From positions 1 through 35,871 of IMG/VR virus record IMGVR_UViG_3300008450_000177: a stretch of DNA of 35,871 nt; one strand, given 5' to 3'. Position numbers and translations under genes: made by a program. A model generated the notes under the pieces. The model saw only the letters and a list, made by a program, of their open reading frames with translations, was not told the origin of the DNA and ran no database searches. This stretch comes from a virus. This document shows, piece by piece, positions 28,700 through 35,871 of the stretch (position 1 is the stretch's first letter; each line of letters opens with the position of its first letter).

Positions 28700-30277
28700 A
28701 TGGCTGAAATGAGATTAAAACCGGAAGATATTTTAAAGCGTCACGAAATTGCGCTGACCAAAAAAGAGGAGTTTCGCAGTCTATATGACGAGGCTTACGA
28801 GTTTGCTCTGCCACAACGTAACTTATACGATGGCTTCTATGATGGCAAGGTAGGCGGCGCTAAGAAGATGAATCGTGTGTTTGACGCTACGGCTATCAAC
28901 TCTACACAACGCTTTGCTAACCGCATGCAGTCAGGCATATTCCCACCGCAAACTAAGTGGTGTCGCCTTGAGGCTGGTACTGATATACCTGCTGACCGTA
29001 AGGCTGAAGCACAAGGTGCGCTAGACGTTTACACAGAGAAGATGTTTGCTACTATTAAGCAATCTAACTTTGATATTGCCGTTGGTGAGTCATTGCTAGA
29101 CTTGTGCGTAGGCACATCTGTAATGATGGTGCAACCAGGTGACGACACTAGCCCAATCAACTTCATACCAGTACCACAGTTCCTAGTAGCGTTTGAAGAA
29201 GGCGCCAATGGTCGTGTGGACAATGTGTATCGTCGTATGCGTTTGAAAGGCGAGGCCATATCACAGCAATGGAAAGACGCCAAGATTGAAGGCTCATTAA
29301 AAAGCAAGATTGAGCAGAAGCCTACGGAAGACATTGAGTTAATCGAAGCGACAGTGTTTGATGCTAAACGCGGTGACTATTGCTACCATGTTATCCACAA
29401 GGAAAGCAAGTCAGAGATTGTCTATCGTCGTATGAAGTTTAGTCCTTGGGTTGTCAGTCGTTACATGAAAGTGGCTGGTGAAATCTATGGTCGTGGCCCA
29501 TTAATCACAGCATTGCCTGATATTAAGACATTGAACAAAGTGCTAGAGCTAGTGCTTAAAAATGCGTCATTGGCTATTGCTGGTGTATATACTGCGGCTG
29601 ATGATGGTGTGCTTAACCCTAATACTGTCACAATCGCTCCAGGCGTGATTATTCCTGTTGCTCGTAACGGTGGGCCACAAGGCGAGTCGTTGAAGCCTCT
29701 ACCGCGCGCTGGTGACTTCAATGTTTCTCAAATTGTAATGAACGACTTGCGTATGAACATTAAGTCTATATTGCTAGATGAATCATTGCCACCTGACAAC
29801 ATGTCTGCTCGTTCTGCGACAGAAGTTATTGAGCGCATGAAACAGTTATCACAAAACTTAGGCTCTGCGTTTGGTCGTTTGATTAACGAGACTATGGTTC
29901 CACTTGTAGAGAAGATACTACAGATTATGGATGACCGTGGCATCATTGACTTGCCATTAAAAGTAAATGGTCTTGAGATTAAAGTAACTCCTATCTCACC
30001 ACTAGCCATGTCACAGAACATGGATGATGTGCAAAACATTATGCAATTTTTGCAGATTACACAGCAGGCTGGCCCAGAAGGTCAGTTTACTTTGAAGACT
30101 GATATGTTGCTAGACTTGATTGCAGATAAGATGGCTATACCTCAAGCAGTGCGTAATTCCCCAGCCGAGCGTGATATGATGAAACAACAAGCCGCGCAGA
30201 TGGCTCAACAAGCCGCACAAGCTAATCCAGAGATGGCGTCGCAAGTGGTAGGTGAAGCGATGAAAGGTGCAATGTAA
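28700..30277 (+). CDS. Portal protein (T7-type head-tail connector)
   Basis: The 525-residue product shows the podovirus connector signature: RHEIALTKKEEFRSLYDEAY, EFALPQRNLYDGF, FDATAINSTQRFANRMQSGI then FPPQTKWCRL. Later come INFIPVPQFLVAFEE, GEIYGRGPLITALPDIKTLN and SARSATEVIERMKQLSQNLG. The C-terminus is Gln/Ala/Met-rich (MMKQQAAQMAQQAAQ). It forms the dodecameric ring through which DNA enters and leaves. Length is normal for the family. It shares one base with the next gene. Confidence 0.92.
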   Translation: MAEMRLKPEDILKRHEIALTKKEEFRSLYDEAYEFALPQRNLYDGFYDGKVGGAKKMNRVFDATAINSTQRFANRMQSGIFPPQTKWCRLEAGTDIPADRKAEAQGALDVYTEKMFATIKQSNFDIAVGESLLDLCVGTSVMMVQPGDDTSPINFIPVPQFLVAFEEGANGRVDNVYRRMRLKGEAISQQWKDAKIEGSLKSKIEQKPTEDIELIEATVFDAKRGDYCYHVIHKESKSEIVYRRMKFSPWVVSRYMKVAGEIYGRGPLITALPDIKTLNKVLELVLKNASLAIAGVYTAADDGVLNPNTVTIAPGVIIPVARNGGPQGESLKPLPRAGDFNVSQIVMNDLRMNIKSILLDESLPPDNMSARSATEVIERMKQLSQNLGSAFGRLINETMVPLVEKILQIMDDRGIIDLPLKVNGLEIKVTPISPLAMSQNMDDVQNIMQFLQITQQAGPEGQFTLKTDMLLDLIADKMAIPQAVRNSPAERDMMKQQAAQMAQQAAQANPEMASQVVGEAMKGAM

Positions 30278-30552
30278 TGGCAACACTTGATGGATGGGAA
30301 GGGCTTGAGTTTCAAGCAACAGACATACGCAAGGTAGAGCAAGCGCGTGAGGACTTAGCTAAACTATGTCACCGTGTGCTTGCGTCTAACGAAGATGGCA
30401 AGAAGTTAATGGAATGGTTACGCAATACAATATTAGAGCATCCTGTAGCCGTGCCGGGAGCTGACCCTAGCTTCGCATTTTATCGTGAAGGACAATGTAG
30501 CGTCATTAGGGATTTAGAAGCACGGATTAAACAAGCAAAGGAAATTAAATGA
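30277..30552 (+). CDS. Bbp19-like small protein, 91 aa
   Basis: The helical product contains DIRKVEQAREDLAKLCHRVL, MEWLRNTILEHPVAVPGADP and then FAFYREGQCSVIRDLEARIK. The pattern FxREGQxxvIrdLexxi is that of the small Bbp19-type phage proteins found between portal and scaffold genes. The function is unknown. One-base and four-base overlaps tie it to its neighbours. Confidence 0.65.
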   Translation: MATLDGWEGLEFQATDIRKVEQAREDLAKLCHRVLASNEDGKKLMEWLRNTILEHPVAVPGADPSFAFYREGQCSVIRDLEARIKQAKEIK

Positions 30553-31322
30553 CAGACGAAAATACCCAACCCCAAGGCGGAGAACAACCTGCCGAAGGCT
30601 TATTGGACAGTATTTCACTAGAAAGTAATCAACCAGTAGATACAAACAAATCAGAAATTAGTCACTTACAAGCACCGGAAGATGACTCACCATTAGAGCG
30701 CCCAGATTGGTGGCCTGAGAATTTCTGGAAGAAAGACGACTCCGAGCCTGACTTGGAAGCCATAGCAAAATCATGGACAGATTTACGCAAACAGATTAGC
30801 CAAGGTAAACATAAGGCTCCTGAAGATGGCAATTATGATTTCTCTGCATTTGGCACAACACCAGAAGACGACCCAGTTCGTCAACATGTATCAGGCTGGG
30901 CTAAAGAGTATGGCGTAAGCCAAGTAGCTCTTGATGCTCTAGTTGGTGGGGTGATTGAGAAGGCTGGCTCTGTGCAACAACAAGCTAAGTTTGATGCCGC
31001 TGCTGAGAAGAAAGCGTTAGGCCCTAATGCTGACGTTATCATTAAAGGCATGACCGAGTGGGCCGGTGGCCTAGTTCAAAAAGGCATTTGGGGCAAGGAT
31101 GACTTTGAGGAGTTCAAGTTCATGGGTGGTACCGCTAAAGGTATTCAAGCATTGACTAAACTTCGTGAAGCATACGAAGGCCGTATTCCTACACAGTCTG
31201 CTCCTATTGATGGCGCACCATCTAAAGACGAGCTAATGGGCATGGTTGCTGACCCACGTTATAAAACTGATGCCGCATACCGCACCAAAGTTGAAAGAAT
31301 GTTTAACCAAGCGTTCAATTAA
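30549..31322 (+). CDS. Capsid assembly scaffold protein
   Basis: The 257-residue protein is acidic at its N-terminus (GEQPAEGLLDSISLESNQPV) and then reads RPDWWPENFWKKDDSEPDLE, followed by KAPEDGNYDF. The helical middle ends in a basic C-terminal helix (DPRYKTDAAYRTKVERMFNQ), the place where T7-like scaffolds bind capsid. RPxWxPExFW is common in podovirus scaffold proteins. It stands between portal-side genes and the major capsid gene, and a strong terminator follows its stop. Confidence 0.85.
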   Translation: MTDENTQPQGGEQPAEGLLDSISLESNQPVDTNKSEISHLQAPEDDSPLERPDWWPENFWKKDDSEPDLEAIAKSWTDLRKQISQGKHKAPEDGNYDFSAFGTTPEDDPVRQHVSGWAKEYGVSQVALDALVGGVIEKAGSVQQQAKFDAAAEKKALGPNADVIIKGMTEWAGGLVQKGIWGKDDFEEFKFMGGTAKGIQALTKLREAYEGRIPTQSAPIDGAPSKDELMGMVADPRYKTDAAYRTKVERMFNQAFN

Positions 31323-31339
31323 CTACAAATGTAGTAACG

Positions 31340-31367
31340 ATACCCAGCTTCGGTTGGGTATTTTTTT
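31340..31367 (+). terminator. Rho-independent terminator after scaffold gene
   Basis: ATACCCAGC and GTTGGGTAT pair over nine positions (one G-T) around a TTCG tetraloop and are followed directly by seven Ts. It lies 18 bases after the scaffold stop and is the strongest terminator in the genome by eye. Confidence 0.92.
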
Positions 31368-31408
31368 GTCCTAATCATAAATATTTCTTATCAATCTATA
31401 AAAAACCA

Positions 31409-31437
31409 TTGTATTTGTTTATGGACTGTGATATAAA
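31409..31437 (+). promoter_or_regulatory. Dedicated promoter for the major capsid gene
   Basis: TTGTAT (31409-31414) and TATAAA (31432-31437) are 17 bases apart, and TGA precedes the -10 to give an extended -10. It lies between the scaffold terminator and the capsid gene, giving a transcript start near 31444. Confidence 0.75.
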
Positions 31438-31575
31438 GAGCGTGGGCATATCATTAAATTGACCCCAAACTCAAGTAACCTTGACGATTGGCTTCCGTAA
31501 GTAGCAAGCAACGGCCCGCTTCGCGGCACACCACAGCACAAAACTTTATTTTAATTCGTTATCAGGAGATACATT

Positions 31576-32418
31576 ATGAGCATGTCTTTATCAAATGCCT
31601 TTGTAACCCTCTTTGACGCAGAAGTTAAACAAGCATACCAAGGTAAAGCTCAATTGGTAGGTGCTGTACGTCAGCGTCGTGGGGTAGAAGGTTCTACAGT
31701 TAAATTTCCAAAAGTAGGTCGTGGCGTTGCTACACCTCGTGTTGGTCAAACAGATGTTACACCGTTAAACGTTGGCTTCTCTAACGTTACATTGACATTA
31801 GAAGATTGGATTGCAGCTGAATACAGCGACATTTTCAGTCAACAAAAAGTAAACTTTGATGAGCGTTCAGAGCTTGTTCAAGTATTAGGTAATGCTATTG
31901 GCCGTCGTCAAGACCAATTGATTCTTAATGCTTTGGCTAACTCAGGCACATCATTGGCAGTAGGCAACGACGTTGGTGGCGCTGACACTAACATGAACGT
32001 AGCTAAACTTCGTCAAGCTAAAGGCTTGATGGACAAAAACAACGTTCCACCTACAGACCGTGGCATTATCATTCACTCAAATGGTTTACAATCATTATTG
32101 GCAGAGACAGCAGTAACTAGCTCTGACTTCAATACTGTAAAAGCATTGGTAAACGGTGAACTAGATACATTCTTAGGTTTCAAATTCCATGTTATTGGTG
32201 ACCGCACAGAAGGTGGTTTAGCAATTGATGGTTCATTAGACCGCACATGTTTCGCGTTCCACAAAGATGCTATCGGCTATGGCGAAGGTATTGCTCCAAA
32301 AACAGAAATCAATTACATCCCAGAAAAAACATCTTTCTTGGTTGCATCTATGTTCTCTGCTGGCGCAACTACTATCGACGCAGAAGGTATTGTGTCTATT
32401 GTTGCTCGTGAATCTTAA
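31576..32418 (+). CDS. Major capsid protein
   Basis: The 280-residue protein begins MSMSLSNAFVTLFDAEVKQA and contains RQRRGVEGSTVKFPKVGRGV, GFSNVTLTLEDWIAAEYSDI, FDERSELVQVLGNAIGRRQD and DRGIIIHSNGLQSLL. These match the HK97-fold capsid proteins of small aquatic podoviruses. AGGAG lies upstream. Arginine is encoded mainly by CGT and many codons look like those of highly expressed genes. It has its own promoter, as expected for the most abundant virion protein. Confidence 0.9.
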   Translation: MSMSLSNAFVTLFDAEVKQAYQGKAQLVGAVRQRRGVEGSTVKFPKVGRGVATPRVGQTDVTPLNVGFSNVTLTLEDWIAAEYSDIFSQQKVNFDERSELVQVLGNAIGRRQDQLILNALANSGTSLAVGNDVGGADTNMNVAKLRQAKGLMDKNNVPPTDRGIIIHSNGLQSLLAETAVTSSDFNTVKALVNGELDTFLGFKFHVIGDRTEGGLAIDGSLDRTCFAFHKDAIGYGEGIAPKTEINYIPEKTSFLVASMFSAGATTIDAEGIVSIVARES

Positions 32419-32432
32419 GAGGAGAATAGATA

Positions 32433-32711
32433 ATGGCATATTCAGCAACTGGTTTTTCAACAATAGCGGCATCTAAGGCTGGTAACTCACCAGCAATTTA
32501 TGCTTACAAAACAACTGATGCGTTAGCGGATGTTAATACATCTGGCTATTTCAACAGCTTGGCTACAGTATTAAGCGTAGGTGATTTAATCTACGGAGTA
32601 ACATCAACAGGCACTACCGCTGTTGCTGCTTTGTATTACGTCGTTTCTAACGCTTCTGGCGTTGTGGATGTAAATGATGGCACAGTATTGGCTAACACCG
32701 ATTCTGACTAA
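32433..32711 (+). CDS. Small capsid-linked protein, 92 aa
   Basis: The beta-rich product (MAYSATGFSTIAASKAGNSP ... YVVSNASGVVDVNDGTVLAN) has no family that I recognise. It lies between the major capsid gene and a strong terminator, so it is made from the capsid transcript in high amounts. A decoration or capsid-stabilising role is a reasonable inference. AGGAG precedes the start. Confidence 0.55.
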   Translation: MAYSATGFSTIAASKAGNSPAIYAYKTTDALADVNTSGYFNSLATVLSVGDLIYGVTSTGTTAVAALYYVVSNASGVVDVNDGTVLANTDSD

Positions 32712-32724
32712 GAAGTAACAAACT

Positions 32725-32760
32725 AGCTGCCCTGCCCAAAAGGTAGGGTGGCTTTTATTT
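32725..32760 (+). terminator. Terminator after the capsid cistron
   Basis: AGCTGCCCTGCC (32725-32736) pairs with GGTAGGGTGGCT (32742-32753) over all 12 positions, including three G-T pairs, around a CAAAA loop. TTTTATTT follows. It closes the two-gene capsid unit and lies just before the tail tubular A gene, so tail genes need read-through or another promoter. Confidence 0.85.
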
Positions 32761-32774
32761 ATGTAGAGGTATAT

Positions 32775-33389
32775 ATGGCAGCAGGTGATTCAGGCGTTTC
32801 AATTTGTTCTGACGCATTGTTAATGCTAGGTGCAAAACCTATCACATCATTTACTGAAGGCACAGATGAAGCCTCTGTATGTGACCGCCTATACCCAGAT
32901 ATTCGTGACCAAGCTCTGATGATTTATCCGTGGAGCTTCTCATTCAAAAAGACGCAACTAGCGCAATTAGTAACAACCCCAACTAATGAGTTTAAATATG
33001 AATACCAACTGCCTGCTGACAGGCTTGGTGCGCCACGCGCTGTATATAACTCTAGCGGTTTAAATCAAATGCCAATTGTTGGCTACCGCATCATGGGTTC
33101 TAAGTTGTTGACTAACGAAGAAATAATCTATGTTGATTACCAGTATTACACACCTGAAACTGAAATGCCTGTATGGTTTATTCAGTTACTCAAGTATCTA
33201 ACAGCGTGGCACATATCAATCCCTATTACAGACCAAACAGAGAAAGCTGCTTATTGGCAAGGCGTAGCAGTAGGTTCTCCTGGTGAGAACGGTCGTGGTG
33301 GTTATATGCGTACTGCCATGAACATTGATGGTCAAAACCAACCAGCAAATAGCATTAAAGACTTCTCTCTAATTTCTGTACGAGGATAG
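32775..33389 (+). CDS. Tail tubular protein A (T7 gp11-like)
   Basis: The start at 32775 (MAAGDSGVSICSDALLMLGA) has AGAGG upstream; an ATG at 32748 overlaps the terminator and is rejected. The protein of 204 residues shows the family order: ALLMLGAKPITSFTEGTDEA, YPDIRDQALMIYPWSFSFKK, YQLPADRLGAPRAVYN and WFIQLLKYLTAWHISIPIT. It forms the adaptor ring between portal and nozzle. The tail tubular B gene follows after three bases. Confidence 0.9.
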   Translation: MAAGDSGVSICSDALLMLGAKPITSFTEGTDEASVCDRLYPDIRDQALMIYPWSFSFKKTQLAQLVTTPTNEFKYEYQLPADRLGAPRAVYNSSGLNQMPIVGYRIMGSKLLTNEEIIYVDYQYYTPETEMPVWFIQLLKYLTAWHISIPITDQTEKAAYWQGVAVGSPGENGRGGYMRTAMNIDGQNQPANSIKDFSLISVRG

Positions 33390-33392
33390 TAG

Positions 33393-35384
33393 ATGGCTCG
33401 CTTTGTCACAATGCAGACAAACTTTACGGCTGGTGAGCTTGACCCATTAATCCGTGCGCGTAATGACTTGAAGTCTTACGGCAATGCGTTAGAGAAAGCA
33501 ACCAATGTAGTCTGTCAGCCACAAGGCGGTATCACTCGTAGACCCGGCACACGTTACATCACAGCGTTACCAAACTCTGGCACTGAGTCTGCTGCCAATG
33601 GCGTTCGCTTAGTTTCCTTTGAGTTCTCTACTTCTGATAGTTACATGTTGTGCTTTACGCATAATCGCATGTATGTGTTTAAGAATGGTTCATTGGTTAG
33701 TAACATAAATGGTACTGGCAATCCTTACCTTGTAACGACTGTTGGTTCATCTATTTTAAATGATATGTGTTGGACACAATCTGCTGACACATTAATCATA
33801 ACCCATGAGACTATTGCTCCAGTTAAGATTGTTCGTGGTGGTAGCGACTCTACATGGACTGCATCTACATTAGCATTTACTAGCGTTCCTAAGTATGCCT
33901 TTACATTGGCAACTAGCAATCCAGCAGGCACATTAACCCCATCTGCTGTATCAGGGAAAATTACTCTTACTGCGTCATCTAGCGTGTTCGTTGTTGGACA
34001 TGTTGGTCAATACATTAATGCTACTCCACAAGGCAGAGCAAAGATTGTTGAGTACGTTAGTGGCACCGTAGTCAATGCCGTTACAGAGTTTCCGTTCTTT
34101 GCTACTACTGCAATTACATCAGGCAACTGGCAATTAGAAACTGGCTATGAAGCCGTATGGTCTGCAACTCGTGGCTACCCAAGGTCAGTTACATTCCATC
34201 AAGGGCGTCTATATTTTGGTGGCAGTAAGACAAGGCCATCTACAATATGGGGTAGTCGTGTAGGTCAGTTCTTCTCGTTTGAGCCAACAGAAGGCTTTGA
34301 TGATGACGCTGTAGAGGCAACGCTAGACACCAATACATTTAACGCCATTGTCGATATGATTAGTGGTCGTGACTTACAGATATTTACTACTGGTGGCGAG
34401 TTCTATGTTCCACAACAAGGCCTTGAGCCAATTACTCCAACATCGTTTTTTGTAAACAGTGCAGGTAGGAACGGCATTAAGCCAGGCGTCAGGGTTCAAC
34501 TGTTAGACGCAGGCACATTGTTTATCCAACGTCAAGGCAAAGCGTTAAGCGAAGTGTCGTTCAGCGATACGCAACTAACGTATATCACAAGTAAGATTTC
34601 ATTGCTGTCCGGTCACTTGCTAAAAGCGCCTAAGCGCATGGCATTGCGTAAGGCTGTGGACACAGACGAGAATGACTTGTTGTTAATAGTCAATGCTACA
34701 GATGGTACTATTGCCGCGTATTCTTTATTGCGTGTTGAGAATGTAATTGCTCCATCAGAGTTTATTACTACTGGCGGTGAGTTCCAAGACATTGGCGTGG
34801 ACATTACTACTATATATACTGTTGTTAAGCGTACCATCAATGGTGTTGTGCAGTATTATGTAGAAAGATTTGACAATACGTTGCTAACTGATTGCGCTCA
34901 GACTGGTGGCATCATATCTTCACTAACCGTATCACACCTCGTAGGAAGCACGACAAACCTATTGTTGGATGGATTGGTTCAAGCCGATGAGATAGTCGGT
35001 GCTGGTGGCACTGTAACGCTTCCTAGGGCATCTACAGCGAGTTATGAGATTGGATTACCCATTGCAGTAGAAGCTAGGACTATGCCAGTAGACATTAAGT
35101 TGCAAACTGGAACAAGAGTTGGCTTTAAGAAACGCATTGTTGAAGTTAATGCTTTGGTGTTGGAAACTCAGCACATGAAAATAAATGGCATTGAAGTTCC
35201 ATTTAGGACATTTGATACAGTTGGTATTTTAGATACTGACATTCCAGAGTTTACTGGCACTAAAGTATTACATGGTATTCTTGGCTATAGCAACGAAGCT
35301 AAGATTACAATCACGCAATCATATCCACTCAAGTTTACTTTGCTTGGGATGGAATATAAAATAGCTGTACATCAGGGGACTTAA
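33393..35384 (+). CDS. Tail tubular protein B (T7 gp12-like nozzle)
   Basis: The 663-residue product begins MARFVTMQTNFTAGELDPLI and shows PQGGITRRPGTRYI, the hallmark of gp12 nozzle proteins. Later it contains RGYPRSVTFHQGRLYFGGSK, followed by RPSTIWGSRVGQFFSF, and GRDLQIFTTGGEFYV, typical beta-propeller strands. Length is a little under T7 gp12 (794). Hexamers form the tail nozzle that contacts the fibres. It is followed after two bases by the gp14-like gene that crosses the window end. Confidence 0.92.
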   Translation: MARFVTMQTNFTAGELDPLIRARNDLKSYGNALEKATNVVCQPQGGITRRPGTRYITALPNSGTESAANGVRLVSFEFSTSDSYMLCFTHNRMYVFKNGSLVSNINGTGNPYLVTTVGSSILNDMCWTQSADTLIITHETIAPVKIVRGGSDSTWTASTLAFTSVPKYAFTLATSNPAGTLTPSAVSGKITLTASSSVFVVGHVGQYINATPQGRAKIVEYVSGTVVNAVTEFPFFATTAITSGNWQLETGYEAVWSATRGYPRSVTFHQGRLYFGGSKTRPSTIWGSRVGQFFSFEPTEGFDDDAVEATLDTNTFNAIVDMISGRDLQIFTTGGEFYVPQQGLEPITPTSFFVNSAGRNGIKPGVRVQLLDAGTLFIQRQGKALSEVSFSDTQLTYITSKISLLSGHLLKAPKRMALRKAVDTDENDLLLIVNATDGTIAAYSLLRVENVIAPSEFITTGGEFQDIGVDITTIYTVVKRTINGVVQYYVERFDNTLLTDCAQTGGIISSLTVSHLVGSTTNLLLDGLVQADEIVGAGGTVTLPRASTASYEIGLPIAVEARTMPVDIKLQTGTRVGFKKRIVEVNALVLETQHMKINGIEVPFRTFDTVGILDTDIPEFTGTKVLHGILGYSNEAKITITQSYPLKFTLLGMEYKIAVHQGT

Positions 35385-35386
35385 TT

Positions 35387-35871
35387 ATGGCTTTTGCATT
35401 ACCATTTATTGCTGCGGCAGCGCCTTATGTGGCGGTTGGTAGCGGAGTATTATCTGCTGTTGGCTCCTTAAGGCAAGGTCAGCAACAAAAGACAATGTAT
35501 CAATTGCAAGCACAACAAGCTCAATTAAAGGCTAGTCGTGACGCTTTGCAGTATGAACAACAAGCAAACTCAGTATTGGGCAGGTTGTTACAGAACAATG
35601 CTACTGCGGCCGCTAGAGGCTTTGCTGGTGGCGTGTCAGGCTTCTCAGGTTCATCTAAGTTAATTCAAGAACGTAACACTAAAGAGGCAGGTCAAGATTT
35701 TGCGGTATTGCAAGAAGGCGCTACTTCAGCAATGTCATTTGGTGAAATTCAATCAAGAATGTTAAACGAGGCGGCAAGCGATGCAGTTACAGGTTCTTAC
35801 TTTGATGCTATTGGCAAACTTGGGATGGCGGCTGCTTCTTATGCAAAAAACTTTCCTGGCACAACCACAAC
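35387..35871 (+). CDS. Internal virion protein (gp14-like), N-terminal part
   Basis: The gene starts MAFALPFIAAAAPYVAVGSG and runs off the window end; joined to bases 115-133 it gives 167 residues. The N-terminal segment is hydrophobic and the middle is Gln/Ala-rich and helical (RQGQQQKTMYQLQAQQAQLK, ASRDALQYEQQANSVLGRLL). This build is common for T7 gp14-type proteins, which leave the virion and form part of the outer-membrane ejection channel. The position after tail tubular B fits. Confidence 0.75.
   Translation, partial: MAFALPFIAAAAPYVAVGSGVLSAVGSLRQGQQQKTMYQLQAQQAQLKASRDALQYEQQANSVLGRLLQNNATAAARGFAGGVSGFSGSSKLIQERNTKEAGQDFAVLQEGATSAMSFGEIQSRMLNEAASDAVTGSYFDAIGKLGMAAASYAKNFPGTTT
35758..35871. 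repeat. Direct terminal repeat, right copy
   Basis: These 114 bases are identical to 1-114. Joining at the repeat restores the reading frame of the gp14-like gene and gives a circle of 35,757 bases. Confidence 0.97.

Larger units (their letters stand above)
31323..31575. other. Capsid-gene control region, 253 bp without a gene
   Basis: The stretch contains a terminator (31340-31367), a promoter (31409-31437) and a leader of about 130 bases. The leader holds a small GC hairpin (CCGC-TTC-GCGG near 31520) and a strong AGGAG before the capsid start. No open frame of note is present. Confidence 0.75.

Noticed and set aside
32748-32774. Upstream ATG for tail tubular protein A
   Set aside because: It lies in the terminator hairpin, has no ribosome binding site, and the family-typical N-terminus begins at 32775.
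1-35871. tRNA genes
   Set aside because: I looked for the TTCGA-type T-loop with paired arms in gene-free stretches and found no convincing cloverleaf; a tRNAscan search would settle this.

Overview
This window is an essentially complete genome of a small tailed phage with a T7-like short-tail (podovirus) virion. The first 114 bases are repeated exactly as the last 114 (1-114 = 35758-35871), and the gene cut by the window edge reads through this overlap in frame. The molecule is therefore circular or circularly permuted, about 35,757 unique bases. It is AT-rich. No RNA polymerase, DNA polymerase, helicase, integrase or lysogeny module is visible, so it should depend heavily on host replication and transcription. 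That gene content recalls the HTVC010P-like small podoviruses of streamlined aquatic bacteria (inference).

The most notable gene is a 23-codon one at 14682-14753. It encodes PqqA, the ribosomally made precursor peptide of the redox cofactor pyrroloquinoline quinone (PQQ), with the diagnostic GFEVTMY core and the Glu/Tyr pair that is cross-linked during synthesis. It has a good ribosome binding site and is the only PQQ gene present. A PQQ-dependent methylotroph is the obvious host guess, for example a freshwater Methylophilales bacterium with PQQ methanol dehydrogenases, but this is inference.

Layout. (1) The rightward late block runs from about 24440 to 35871 and continues at 1-14357. It holds RusA, terminase small and large subunits, a gp13-like protein, portal, scaffold, major capsid protein, tail tubular A and B, internal virion proteins, a repeat-bearing fibre-like protein, a T7-type tail fibre, two glycine-rich adhesin-like proteins each followed by a short partner, lysis genes (M15 endolysin, 3TM holin), an HNH nuclease and a metallophosphoesterase. 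The capsid gene has its own terminator-promoter-terminator punctuation. (2) A leftward early block runs from 18912 down to 14354. It encodes an acidic first gene, a DUF1071 single-strand annealing protein, a small HTH protein, a YqaJ exonuclease, an SSB-like protein with a DIPF tail, a winged-helix protein, DUF3310 and small membrane proteins. pqqA lies inside this block on the opposite strand. (3) A rightward replication block (19144-21505) has a DUF1376 initiator-like gene containing six tandem 7-bp iterons, a helicase-loader-like gene, a protein with cytosine-methyltransferase-like motifs and an HNH homing nuclease. (4) A second leftward cluster of small unknown genes (23139 to 21821) is followed by a rightward winged-helix gene (23309-23899) and a 540-bp gene-free stretch ahead of the packaging genes.

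The control regions share elements. An identical 15-bp inverted repeat lies at both divergent promoter regions (19013-19027 and 23289-23303). A recurring short leader precedes several leftward genes, and the pqqA leader resembles it. A plausible programme is: host RNA polymerase fires the divergent early promoters, the recombination and replication modules copy the DNA using host DnaB and polymerase, and late promoters near 24400 and 31430 drive packaging, capsid and tail synthesis.
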